This document shows positions 26,049-39,225 of a stretch of DNA of 64,000 nt, piece after piece. Position 1 is the first letter of the stretch; each line of letters begins with the position of its first letter. The stretch spans positions 62,001 through 126,000 of the forward strand of contig NW_027490469.1 of assembly GCF_050948175.1 (NCBI RefSeq). Reading direction: 5' to 3'. The DNA is from Xylocopa sonorina (taxonomy: Eukaryota > Arthropoda > Insecta > Hymenoptera > Apidae). A model generated the notes under the pieces. That model saw nothing but the letters and a program-made list of their open reading frames with translations, was not told the DNA's origin and did no database searches. A program made the position numbers and the translations under genes.

Positions 26049-28099
26049 AAGTGTCGCATTTACATTCATTTGAAGTGTAGACGAGGAATACATGACACAT
26101 CGCAAATCATATTATACCTTACCATGAAACATAGAAATGAGATGCGATATCGCGTTTTAAGAAGCATTAGAACACTATTGTTACGATACCTAGACATCTG
26201 CAGACGCTATTTCCTAGAAAGGAAGTGTCACATCTACATTCATTTGAAGAGTAGACGAGGAATACATGACGCTTCGCAAATCATATTATATCCTACCATG
26301 AAACATAGAAATGAGATGCGATATCGCGTTTTTAGAAGCATTAGAAATCTATTGCGACGATACGTAGACATCTGCAGACGCTATTTCCTTGCAAGGAAGT
26401 GTCGCATTTACATTCATTTGACGTGTAGACGAGGAATACATAACACTTCGCAAATCATGTTATATCTTACCATGAAACATAGAATTGAGATGCGATATCG
26501 CGTTTTAAGAAGCATTAGAACACTATTGCTACGATACCTAGACATCTGCACACGCTATTTCCTAGCAAGGAAGTGTCGCATTTACATTCATTTGAAGTGT
26601 AGAGGAGGAATACATAACACTTCGCAAATCATGTTATATCTTACCATGAAACATAGAATTAAGATGCGATATCTTGTTTTTAGAAGCATTTGAACTCTAT
26701 TGCTTCGATACGTAGACATTTGCAAACGCTATTTCCTTGCAAGGAAGTGTCGCATTCACATTCATTTGTAGTGTAGACGAGGAATACATAACACTTCGCA
26801 TATCATATTATATCTTACCATTAAACATAGAAATGAGATGCGATGTCGCGTTTTAAGAATCATAAGAACTCTATTGCTACGATACGTAGACATCTGCAAA
26901 CGCTATTTCCTTGCAAGGAAGTGTCGCATTTACATTCATTTGAATCGTAGACGAGGAATGCATAACTCTTCGCAATGAATATTATACCTTATCATGAAAC
27001 ATAGATATGAGATGCAATATCTCGTTTTAAGAAGCATTTGAACTGTATTTCTTCGATACGTAGACATCTGCAAACGCTATTTCCTAACGAGGAAGTGTCG
27101 CATTCACATTCATTTGAAGTGTAGACGAGGAATACATAACACTTCGCAATGAATATTATACCTTATCATGACACATAGAAATGAGACGCGATATCTCGTT
27201 TTAAGAAGCATTAGAACTCCATACATACGATACGTAGACATCTGCAATCGATATCTCCTCTCAAAGATGTGTCGCATTTACATTCATTTGAAGCGTAAAG
27301 GAGGAATACATGACACATCGCAATGAATATTATATCTCACCATGGAACATAGTAATGAGATGCGATATCTCGTTTTAAGAAGCATTTGAACTCCATTGCT
27401 GCGATACGTAGACATCTGCAAACGCTATTTCCTTGCAAGGAAGAGTCGCATTTACATTCATTTGAAGTGTAGACGAGGAATACATAACACTTCGCAAACC
27501 ATATTATATCTTACCATGAAACATAGAAATGAGATGCGATATCGCGTTTTAAGGATCATAAGAACTCTATTGCTACGATACGTAGACATCTGCAAACGCT
27601 ATTTCCATGCAAGGAAGTGTCGCATTTACATTCATTTGAAGTGTAGACGAAGAATACAGAACACTTCGCAAATCAAATTATATCTTACCATGAAACATAG
27701 AAATGAGATGCGATATTCGGTTTTAAGAAGCATTAGAACTCTCTTGCTACGATACCTAGACATCTACAGACGCTATTTCCTAGCAAGGTAGTGTCGCATT
27801 TACATTCATTTGAAGTGTAGACGAGGAATACGTAAGACTTCGCATATCATATTATATCTTACCATCAAACATAGAAATGAGATGCGATGTCGCGTTTTAA
27901 GAATCATAAGAACTCTATTGCTACGATACGTAGACATCTGCAAACGCTATTTCCTTGCAAGGAAGTGTCGCATTTACATTCATTTGAATCGTAGACGAGG
28001 AATGCATAACTCTTCGCAATGAATATTATATCTTATCATGAAACATAGATATGAGATGCCATATCTCGTTTTAAGAAGCATTTGAACTGTATTTCTTCG

Positions 28100-29250
28100 A
28101 TTCGTAGACATCTGCATACGCTATTTCCTAGCAAGGAAGTGTCGCATTTACATTCTTCTGAAGTGAATACGAGGTATACATAACACTTTACAATGAATAT
28201 TATATCTTACCATGAAACATAGAAATGAGATGCAATATCGCGTTTTAAGAAGCATAAGAACTCTATTGCTACGATACGCAGACATCTGCAAACGCTATTT
28301 CCTTGCAAGGAAGAGTCGCATTTACATTCTTCTGAAGAGAATACGTGGTATACATAACACTTTACAATGAATATTATATCCTATCATGCAACGTAGAAAT
28401 GAGATGCGATATCGCGTTTTAAGAAGCATTAGAACTCTATCCCTACGATTCGTAAACATCTGCAAACGCTGTTTCCTAGCAAGGAAGTGTCGCATTTACA
28501 TTCATTTGAAGTGTAGACGAGGAATACATGACACTTCGCAAATCATATTATATCTTACCATGAAACATAGAAATGAGATGCAATATCGCGTTTTAAGAAG
28601 CATAAGAACTCAATTGCTACGATACGTAGACAACTGCAAACGCTATTTCCTTGCAAGGAAGTTTCGCATTTACATTCTTCTGAAGAGAATACGAGGTATA
28701 CATAACACTTTACAATGAATATTATATCCTATCATGCAACATAGAAACGAGATGCGATATCGCGTTTTAAGAAGCATTAGAACTCTATCCCTACGATACG
28801 TAAACATCTGCAAACGTTATTTCCTAGCAAGGAAGTGTCGCATTTACATTCATTTGAATCGTAGACGAGGAATGCATAACATTTCGCAATGAATACTAAA
28901 TCTTATCATGAAACATAGATATGAGCTGCGATATCTCGTTTTAAGAAGCATTTGAACTCTATTGCTTCGATTCGTAGACATCTGCAAACGCTATTTCCTT
29001 GCAAGGAAGTGTCGCATTTACATTCTTCTGAAGTGAATACGAGGTATACATAACACATTACAATGAATATTATATCTTATCATGCAACATAGTAATGAGA
29101 TGCGATATCGCGTTTTAAGAAGCATTAGATCTCTATCCCTACGATACGTAAACATCTGCAAACGCTATTTCCATGCAAGGAGCTCTCGCATTTACATTCT
29201 TCTTAAGAGAATACGAGGTACACATAACACTTTACAAAGAATATTATATC
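28100..29250. repeat. Divergent local satellite subfamily
   Basis: Units here carry a linked set of changes: 'cattcttctgaag' for cattcatttgaag, 'gaatacgaggtatacat', 'cactttacaatgaa' for cacttcgcaaatc, 'atcatgcaacatag' and 'ctatccctacgatacgtaaac'. They occur near 28,155, 28,328, 28,676, 29,023 and 29,196, alternating with ordinary units. One similar unit is at about 23,950-24,020, on the other side of the LTR. This is the most diverged group of monomers I see, and it lies close to the LTR insertion. Confidence 0.75.
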
Positions 29251-30499
29251 CTATCATGCAACATAGAAATGAGATGCGATATCGCGTTTTAAGAAGCATT
29301 AGAACTCTATCCCTACGATACGTAAACATCTGCAAACGCTGTTTCCTAGCAAGGAAGTGTCGCATTTACATTCATTTGAATCGTAGACGAGGAATGCATA
29401 ACACTTCGCAATGAATATTAAATCTTATCATGAAACATAGTAATGAGATGCGATATCTCGTTTTAAGAAGCATTTGAACTCTATTTCTTCGATACGTAGA
29501 CATCTGCAAACGCTATTTCCTTGCAAGGAAGTGTCGCATTTGCATTCATTTGAATCGTAGACGAGGAATGCATAACACTTCGCAATGAATATTATATCTT
29601 ACCATGAAACATAGAAATGAGATGCGATATCGCGTTTTAAGAATCACAAGAACTCTATTGCTACGATACGTAGACATCTGCAAACGCTATTTCGTTGCAA
29701 GTAAGTGTCGCATTTACATTCATTTGAAGTGTAGACGAGGAATACATAACACTTCGCAAATCATAATATATCTTACCATGAAACATAGGAATGAGATGCG
29801 ATATCGCGTTTTAAGAAGCATTAGAACACTATTGCTACGATAGGTAGACATTCGCAAACGCTATTTCCTAGCAAGGAAGTGTCGCATTCACATTCATTTG
29901 ACGTGTAGACGAGGAATACATAACACTTCGCAATGGATATTATATCTTATCATGAAACATAGATATGAGATGCAATATCTCGTTTTAAGAAGCATTTGAA
30001 CTCTATTGCTTCGATACGTAGACATCTGCAAACGCTATTTCCTTGCAAGGAAGTGTCGCATTTACATTCATTTGAAGTGTAGACGAGGAATACATAACAC
30101 TTCGCAATGAATATTATATCTTATCATGAAACATAGATATGAGATGCAATATCTCGTTTTAAGAAGCATTTGAACTCTATTGCTTCGATACGTAGACATC
30201 TGCAAACGCCATTTCCTTGCAAGGAAGCGTCGCATTTACATTCATTTGAAGTGTAGACGAGGAATACATGACACTTCGCAAATCATATTATATCTTACCA
30301 TGAAACATAGAAATGAGATGCGATATCGCGTTTTAAGAATCATAAGAACTCTATTGCTACGATACCTAGACATCTGCAAACGCTATTTCCTTGCAAGGAA
30401 GTGTCTCGTTTACATTCATTTGAAGTGTAGACGAGGAATACATAACACTTCGCAAATCATATTATATCTTACCAAGAAATATAGAAATGAGATGCGATA

Positions 30500-33400
30500 T
30501 CGCGTTTTAAGAAGCATTAGAATTCTATTGCTACGGTAGGTAGACGTTTGCAAACGCTCATTCCTTGTAAGGAAGTGTCGCATTTACATTTATTTGAAGT
30601 GTAGACGAGGAATACATGAAACTTCGCAAATCGTATTATATCTTACCATGAAACATAGAAATGAGATGCGATATCGCGTTTTAAGAAGCATTAGAAATCT
30701 ATTGCTACGATACGTAGACATCTGCAAACGCTATTTCCTAGCGAGGAAGTTTCGCATTCACATTCATTTGCAGTGTAGACGAAGAATCCATAACACTTCG
30801 CAAATCATATTATATCTTACCATGCAACATAGAAATGAGATGCGATATCGCGTTTTAAGAATCATAAGAACTCTATTGCTACGATACGTAGACATCTGCA
30901 AACGCTATTTCCTTGCAAGCAAGTGTCGCATTTACATTCATTTGAAGTGTAGACGAGGAATACATAACACTTCGCAAATCATATTATATCTTACCATGAA
31001 ACATAGAAATGAGTTGCGATATCGCGTTTTAAGAAGCATTGGAAATCTATTGCTACGATACGTAGACATTCGCAAACGCTATTTCCTTGCAAGGAAGTGT
31101 CGCATTCACATTCATTTGAAGTGTAGACGTGGAATACATAACACTTCGCAAATCATATTATATCTTACCATGAAACATAGAAATGAGATGCGATATCGCG
31201 TTTAAAGAATCATAAGAACTCTATTGCTACGATACGTAGACATCTGCAAACGCTATTTCCTTGCAAGGAAGTGTCTCATTTACATTCATTTGAAGTGTAG
31301 ACGAGGAATACATAACACTTCGCAATTCATATTATATCTTACCATGAAATATAGAAATGAGATGCGATATCGCGTTTTAAGAAGCATTAGAACTCTATTG
31401 CTACGGTAGGTAAACGTTTGCAAACCCTCTTTCCTTGTAAGGAAGTGTCGCATTTGCATTCATTTGCAGTGTAGACGAGGAATACATGACACTTCGCAAA
31501 TCATATTATATCTTACCATGAAACATACAAATGAGGTGCGATATCGCGTTTTAAGAATCATAAGAACTCTATTGCTACGATACGTAGACATCTGCAAACG
31601 CTATTTCCTAGCGAGGAAGTGTCGCATTTACATTCATTTGAATCGTAAGCGAGGAATGCATAACACTTCGCAATGAATATTATATCTTATCATGAAACAT
31701 AGATATGAGATGCAATATCTCGTTTTAAGAAGCATTTGAACCCTATTGCTTCGATACGTAGACATCTGCAAACGCTATTTCCTTGCAAGGAAGCGTCGCA
31801 TTTACATTCATTTGAAGTGTAGACGAGGAATACATGACACTTCGCAAATCATATTATATCTTACCATGAAACATAGAAATGAGATGCGATATCGCGTTTC
31901 AGAAAGCATTAGAACTCTATTGCTACGATAGGTAGACATCTGCAAACGCTATTTCCTTACAAGGAAGTGTCGCATTTACATTCATTTGAAGTGTAGACGA
32001 GGAAAACATAACACTTCGCAAATCATATTATATCTTACCATGAAACATAGAACTGAGATGCGGTATCGCGTTTTAAGAAGCATTAGAACACTATTGCTAC
32101 GATAGGTAGACATTTGCAAACGCTATTTCCTTGCAAGGAAGTGTCGCATTTACATTCATTTGAAGTGTAGGCGAGGAATACATAACACTTCGCAATTCAT
32201 ATTATATCTTACCATGAAACATAGAAATGAGATGCGATATCGCGTTTTAAAAATCATAAGAACTCTATTGCTACGATACGTAGACATTTGCAAACGCTAT
32301 TTCCTTGCAAGGAAGTGTCGCATTTACATTCATTTGAAGTGTAGACGAGGAATACATAACACTTCGCAAATCATATTATATCTTACCATGAAACATAGAA
32401 ATGAGATGCGATATCGCGTTTTGAGAATCATAAGAACTCTATTGCTACGATACGTAGACATCTGCAAACGCTATTTCCTTGCAAGGAAGTGTCTCATTTA
32501 CATTCATTTGAAGTGTAGACGAGGAATACATAACACTTCGCAAATCATATTATATCTTACCATGAAATATAGAAATGAGATGCGATATCGCGTTTTAAGA
32601 AGCATTAGAATTCTATTGCTACGGTAGGTAGACGTTTGCAAACGCTCATTCCTTGCAAGGAAGTGTCACATTTACATTCATTTGAAGTGTAGACGAGGAA
32701 TACATGAAACTTCGCAAATCATATTATATCTTACCATGAAATATAGAAATGAGATGCGATATCGCGTTTTAAGAAGCATTAGAACTCTATTGCTACGGTA
32801 GGTAGACGTTTGCAAATCCTCTTTCCTTGTAAGGAAGTGTCGCATTTACATTCATTTGAAGTGTAGACGAGGAGTACATGACACTTCGCAAATCATATTA
32901 CATCTTACCATGAAACATAGAAATGAGATGCGATATCGCGTTTTAAAAATCATAAGAACTCTATTGCTACGATACGTAGACATCTGCAAACGCTATTTCC
33001 TTGCAAGGAAGTGTCGCATTTACATTCATTTGAAGTGTAGACGAGGAATACATAACACTTCGCAAATCATATTATATCTTACCATGAAATATAGAAATGA
33101 GATGCGATATCGCGTTTTAAGAAGCATTACAACTCTATTGCTACGGTAGGTAGACGTTTGCAAACCCTCTTTCCTTGTAAGGAAGTGTCGCATTTACATT
33201 CATTTGAAGTGTAGACGAGGAATACATGACACTTCGCAAATCATATTACATCTTACCATGAAACATAGAAATGAGATGCGATATCGCGTTTTAAAAATCA
33301 TAAGAACTCTATTTCTACGATACGTAGACATCTGCAAACGCTATTTCCTTGCAAGGAAGTGTCGCATTTACATTCATTTGAAGTGTAGACGAGGAATACA

Positions 33401-34240
33401 TAACACTTCGCAAATCATATTATATCTTACCATGAAACATAGAAATGAGATGCGATATCGCGTTTTAAAAAGCATTAGAACTCTATTGCTACGATACGTA
33501 GACATCTGCAAACGCTATTTCCTTGCAAGGAAGTGTCGCATTTACATTCATTTGAATCGTAGACGAGGAACGCATAACACTTCGCAAATCATATTATATC
33601 TTACCATGAAACATAGAAATGAGATTCGATATCGCGTTTTAAGAAGCATTAGAACACTATTGCTACGATAAATAGACATTCGCAAACGCTATTTCCTTGC
33701 AAGGAAGTGTCGCATTTACATTCATTTGAAGTGTAGACGAGGTATACATGACACTTCGCAATTCATATTATATCTTACCATGAAACATAGAAATGAGATG
33801 CGATATCGCGTTTTAAGAAGCATTAGAAATCTATTGCTACGATACGTAGACATCTGCAAACGCTATTTCCTAGCGAGGAAGTTTCGCATTCACATTCATT
33901 TGCAGTGTAGACGTGGAATACATAACACTTCGCAAATCATATTATATCCTACCATGAAACATAGAAATGAGATGCGATATCGCGTTTAAAGAATCATAAG
34001 AACTCTATTGCTACGATACGTAGACATCTGCAAACGCTATTTCCTTGCAAGGAAGTGTCTCATTTACATTCATTTGAAGTGTAGACGAGGAATACATAAC
34101 ACTTCGCAAATCATATTATATCTTACCATGAAACATAGAAATGAGATGCGATATCGCGTTTTAAGAAGCATTAGAACTCTATTGCTACGGTAGGTAGACG
34201 TTTGCAAACCCTCTTTCCTTGTAAGGAAGTGTCGCATTTA
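30500..34240. repeat. Local array with the 'ccttgtaagg' subfamily
   Basis: A unit with 'ggtaggta(g/a)acgtttgcaaa' and 'ttccttgtaaggaa' recurs near 30,535, 31,405, 32,800, 33,145 and 34,190, with a related unit near 32,625. The spacings are multiples of 174 bp. I did not find this variant elsewhere, so it marks a local amplification. The stop TAG in 'ggtag' breaks the otherwise open satellite frame at each copy. Confidence 0.7.
32347..32520. repeat. Representative satellite monomer (174 bp)
   Basis: This unit is close to the majority sequence and serves as a reference. It contains three short perfect dyads: GCGATATCGC at 32,408-32,417, CTACG-ATA-CGTAG at 32,445-32,457, and the 14-bp palindrome TTCCTTGCAAGGAA at 32,475-32,488. 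A fourth, hairpin-like pair spans the boundary with the next unit: GAAGTGT at 32,510-32,516 and ACACTTC at 32,533-32,539. A hand count of a consensus unit gives 63 G+C in 174 and 9 CpG against about 5.7 expected. The length is 58 codons with one stop-free plus-strand frame. Confidence 0.95.
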
Positions 34241-37200
34241 CATTCATTTGAAGTGTAGACGAGGAATACATGACACTTCGCAAATCATATTACATCTTAC
34301 CATGAAACATAGAAATGAGATGCGATATCGCGTTTTAAAAATCATAAGAACTCTATTGCTACGATACGTAGACATCTGCAAACGCTATTTCCTTGCAAGG
34401 AAGAGTCGCATTTACATTCATTTGAAGTGTAGACGAGGAATACATAACACTTCGCAAATCATATTATATCTTACCATGAAACATAGAAATGAGATGCGAT
34501 ATCGCGTTTTAAGAAGCATTAGAACTCTATTGCTACGATACCTGGACATCTGCAGACGCTATTTCCAAGCAGGGAAGTGTGGCATTTACATTCATTTGAA
34601 GTGTAGACGAGGAATACATGACACTTCGAAAATCATATTATATCTTACCATGAAACATAGAAATGAGATGCGATATAGCGTTTTAAGAGGCATTGGAAAT
34701 CTATTGCTACGATACGTAGACACCTGCAAACGCTATTTCCTAGCGAGGAAGTGTCGCATTCACATTCATTTGAAGTTTAGACGAGGAATACATAACACTT
34801 CGTAAATCATATTATATCTTACCATGAAACATAGAAATGAGATGCGATATCGCGTTTTAAGAGGCATTAGAACTCTATTGCTGCGATACCTAGACATCTG
34901 CAGACGCTATTTCCTATCAGGGAAGTATGGCATTTTCATTCATTTGAAGTGTAGGCGAGGAATACATGAAACTTCGCAAATCATATTATATCTTACCATG
35001 AAACATAGAAATAAGATGCGATATCGGGTTTTAAGAAGCATTGACAATCTATTGCTACGATACGTAGACATCTGCAAACGCTATTTCCTAGCGAGGAAGT
35101 GTCGCATTCACATTCATTTGAAGTGTAGACGAGGAATACATGATACTTCGCAAATCATATTATATCTTACCATGAAACATAGAAATGAGATGCGATATCG
35201 CGTTTTAAGAAGCATTAGAACACTATTGTTACGATAAATAGACATTCACAAACGCTATTTCCTTGCAAGGAAGTGTCGCATTTACATTCATTTGAAGTGT
35301 AGACGAGGTATACATGACACTTCGCAATTCATATTATATCTTACCATGAAACATAGAAATGAGATGCGATATCGCGTTTTAAGAAGCATTAGAACTCTAT
35401 TGCTACGATACCTGGACATCTGCAGACGCTATTTCCAAGCAGGGAAGTGTGGCATTTACATTCATTTGAAGTGTAGACGAGGAATACATGACACTTCGCA
35501 AATCATATTATATCTTACCATGAAACATAGAAATGAGATGCGATATAGCGTTTTAAGAGGCATTGGAAATCTATTGCTACGATACGTAGACACCTGCGAA
35601 CGCTATTTCCTAGCGAGGAAGTGTCGCATTCACATTCATTTGAAGTTTAGACGAGGAATACATAACACTTCGTAAATAATATTATATCTTACCATGAAAC
35701 ATAGAAATGAGATGCGATATCGCGTTTTAAGAAGCATTAGAACTCTATTGCTGCGATACCTAGACATCTGCAAACGCTATTTCCTTGCAAGGAAGTGTCT
35801 CATTTACATTCATTTGAAGTGTAGACGAGGAATACATGACACTTCGCAAATCATATTATATCTTACCATGAAACATAGAAATGAGATTCGATATCGCGTT
35901 TTAAGAAGCATTAGAACACTATTGCTACGATAGATAGACATTCGCAAACGCTATTTCCTTGCAAGGAAGTGTCGCATTTACATTCATTTGAAGTGTAGAC
36001 GAGGTATACATGACACTTCGCAATTCATATTATATCTTACCATGAAACATAGAAATGAGATGCGATATCGCGTTTTAAGAATCATAAGAACTCTATTGCT
36101 ACGATACGTAGACATCTGCAAACGCTATTTCCTTGCAAGTAAGTGTCGCATTTACATTCATTTGAAGTGTAGACGAGGAATACATAACACTTCGCAAATC
36201 ATATTATATCTTCCCATGAAACATAGAAATGAGATGCGATATCGCGTTTTAAGAAGCATTGGAAATCTATTGCTACGATACGTAGACATTCGCAAACACT
36301 ATTTCCTTGCAAGGAAGTGTCGCATTCACATTCATTTGAAGTGTAGACGAGGAATACATGATACTTCGCAAATCATATTATATCTTACCATGAAACATAG
36401 AAATGAGATGCGATATCACGTTTTAAGAATCATAAGAACTCTATTGCTACGATACGTAGACATCTGCAAACGCTATTTCCTTGCAAGGAAGTGTCGCATT
36501 TACATTCATTTGAATCGTAGACGAGGAATACATAACACTTCGCAAATCATATTATATCTTACCATGAAACATTGAAATGAGATGCGATATCGCGTTTTAA
36601 GGAGCATTAGAAATCTATTGCTACGATACGTAGACATCTGCAAACGCTATTTCCTAGCGAGGAAGTGTCGCATTTACATTCATTTGAAGTGTAGACGAGG
36701 AATACATGATACTTCGTAAATCATATTATATCTTACCATGAAACATAGAAGTGAGATGCGATATCGCGTTTTATGAAGCATTAGAACTCTATTGCTGCGA
36801 TACCTAGACATCTGCAGACGCTATTTCCTAGCAAGGTAGTGTCGCATTTACATTCATTTGAAGTGTAGACGAGGAATACATGACACTTCGCAAATCATAT
36901 TATATCTTACCATGAAACATAGAAATGAGATGCGATATCGCGTTTTAAAAATCATAAGAACTCTATTGCTACGATACGTAGACATCTGCAAACGCTATTT
37001 CCTTGCAAGGAAGTGTCGCATTTACATTCATTTGAAGTGTAGACGAGGAATACATAACACTTCGCAAATCATATTATATCTTACCATGAAACATAGAAAT
37101 GAGATGCGATATCGCGTTTTAAGAAGCATTAGAACTCTATTGCTACGATACCTGGACATCTGCAGACGCTATTTCCAAGCAGGGAAGTGTGGCATTTACA

Positions 37201-37734
37201 TTCATTTGAAGTGTAGACGAGGTATACATGACACTTCGCAATTCATATTATATCTTACCATGAAACATAGAAATGAGATGCGATATCGCGTTTTAAGAAT
37301 CATAAGAACTCTATTGCTACGATACGTAGACATCTGCAAACGTTATTTCCTTGCAAGTAAGTGTCGCATTTACATTCATTTGAAGTGTAGACGAGGAATA
37401 CATAACACTTCGCAAATCATATTATATCTTACCATGAAACATAGAAATGAGATGCGATATCGCGTTTTAAGAAGCATTGGAAATCTATTGCTACGATACG
37501 TAGACATTCGCAAACACTATTTCCTTGCAAGGAAGTGTCGCATTCACATTCATTTGAAGTGTAGACGAGGAATACATGATACTTCGCAAATCATATTATA
37601 TCTTACCATGAAACATAGAAATGAGATGCGATATCGCGTTTTAAGAATCATAAGAACTCTGTTGCTACGGTACATAGACATCTGCAAAGGCTATTTCCTT
37701 GCAAGGAAGTGTCGCATTTACATTCATTTGGAGT

Positions 37735-38345
37735 GTAGACGAGGAATACATGACACTTCGCAAATCATATTATATCTTACCATGAAACATAGAAATGAGA
37801 TGCGATATCGCGTTTTAAGAAGCATTAGAACTCTATTGCTACGATAGGTAGACATCTGCAAACGCTATTTCCTTACAAGGAAGTGTCGCATTTACATTCA
37901 TTTGAAGTGTAGACGAGGAAAACATAACACTTCGCAAATCATATTATATCTTACCATGAAACATAGAACTGAGATGCGATATCGCGTTTTAAGGAGCATT
38001 AGAACACTATTGCGACGATAGGTAGACATTTGCAAACGCTATTTCCTTGCAAGGGAATGTCGCATTTACATTCATTTGAAGTGTAGACGAAGAATACATA
38101 ACACTTCGCAAATCATATTATATCTTACCATGAAACATAGAAATGAGATGCGATATCGCGTTTTAAGTATCATAAGAACTCTATTGCTACGATACGTAGA
38201 CATCTGCAAACGCTATTTCCTTGCATGGAAGTTTCGCATTTATATGCATTTGAAGTGTAGACGAGGAATGCATAACACTTCGCAATGAATATTATATCTT
38301 ACCATGAAACATAGAAATGAGATGCGATATCGCGTTTTAAGAAGC
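37735..38345. repeat. Duplicon copy (offset 6,090 to 43,825-44,435)
   Basis: About 610 bp matches 43,825-44,435 at exactly 35 monomers. Shared markers are 'ttccttacaagg', 'gaggaaaacataac', 'atagaactgag', 'ttgcgacgatagg', 'gcaagggaatg' and 'tttatatgcatttg'. The copies diverge after about 38,345, where this copy continues 'agaaatcta' and the other 'agaacacta'. Confidence 0.7.
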
Positions 38346-39225
38346 ATTAGAAATCTATTGCTACGATACGTAGACATCTGCAAACGCTATTTCCTGGCGA
38401 GGAAGTTTCGCATTCACATTCATTTGCAGTGTAGACGAGGAATCCATAACACTTCGCAAATCATATTATATCTTACCATGAAACATAGAAATGAGATGCG
38501 ATATCGCGTTTTAAGAAGCATTGGAAATCTATTGCTACGATACGTAGACATCTGCAAACGCTATTTCCTAGCGAGGAAGTATGGCACTTTCATTCATTTG
38601 AAGTGTAGACGAGGAATACATGACACTTCGCAAATCATATTATATCTTACCATGAAACATAGAAATGAGATGCGATATCGCGTTTTAAGAAGCATTAGAA
38701 ATCTATTGCTACGATACGTAGACATCTGCAAACGCTATTTCCTAGCGAGGAAGTTTCGCATTCACATTCATTTGCAGTGTAGACGAGGAATACGTGACAC
38801 TTCGCAAATCATATTATATCTTACCATGAAACATAGAAATGAGATGCGATATCGCGTTTTAAGAAGCATTAGAACTCTATTGCTACGATACGTAGACATC
38901 TGCAAACGCTATTTCCTTGCATGGAAGTTTCGCATTTATATGCATTTGAAGTGTAGACGAGGAATGCATAACACTTCGCAATGAATATTATATCTTACCA
39001 TGAAACATAGAAATGAGATGCGATATCGCTTTTTAAGAAGCATTAGAAATCTATTGCTACGATACGTAGACATCTGCAAACGCTATTTCCTGGCGAGGAA
39101 GTTTCGCATTCACATTCATTTGCAGTGTAGACGAGGAATACATGACACTTCGCAAATCATATTATATCTTACCATGAAACATAGAAATGAGATGCGATGT
39201 CGCGTTTTAAGAAGCATTAGAACTC

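Noticed and set aside
25839..26693. 284-codon frame crossing from the LTR into satellite
   Set aside because: The LTR part overlaps the better-supported frame at 25,562-25,909 in a different phase, and the rest is ordinary satellite.
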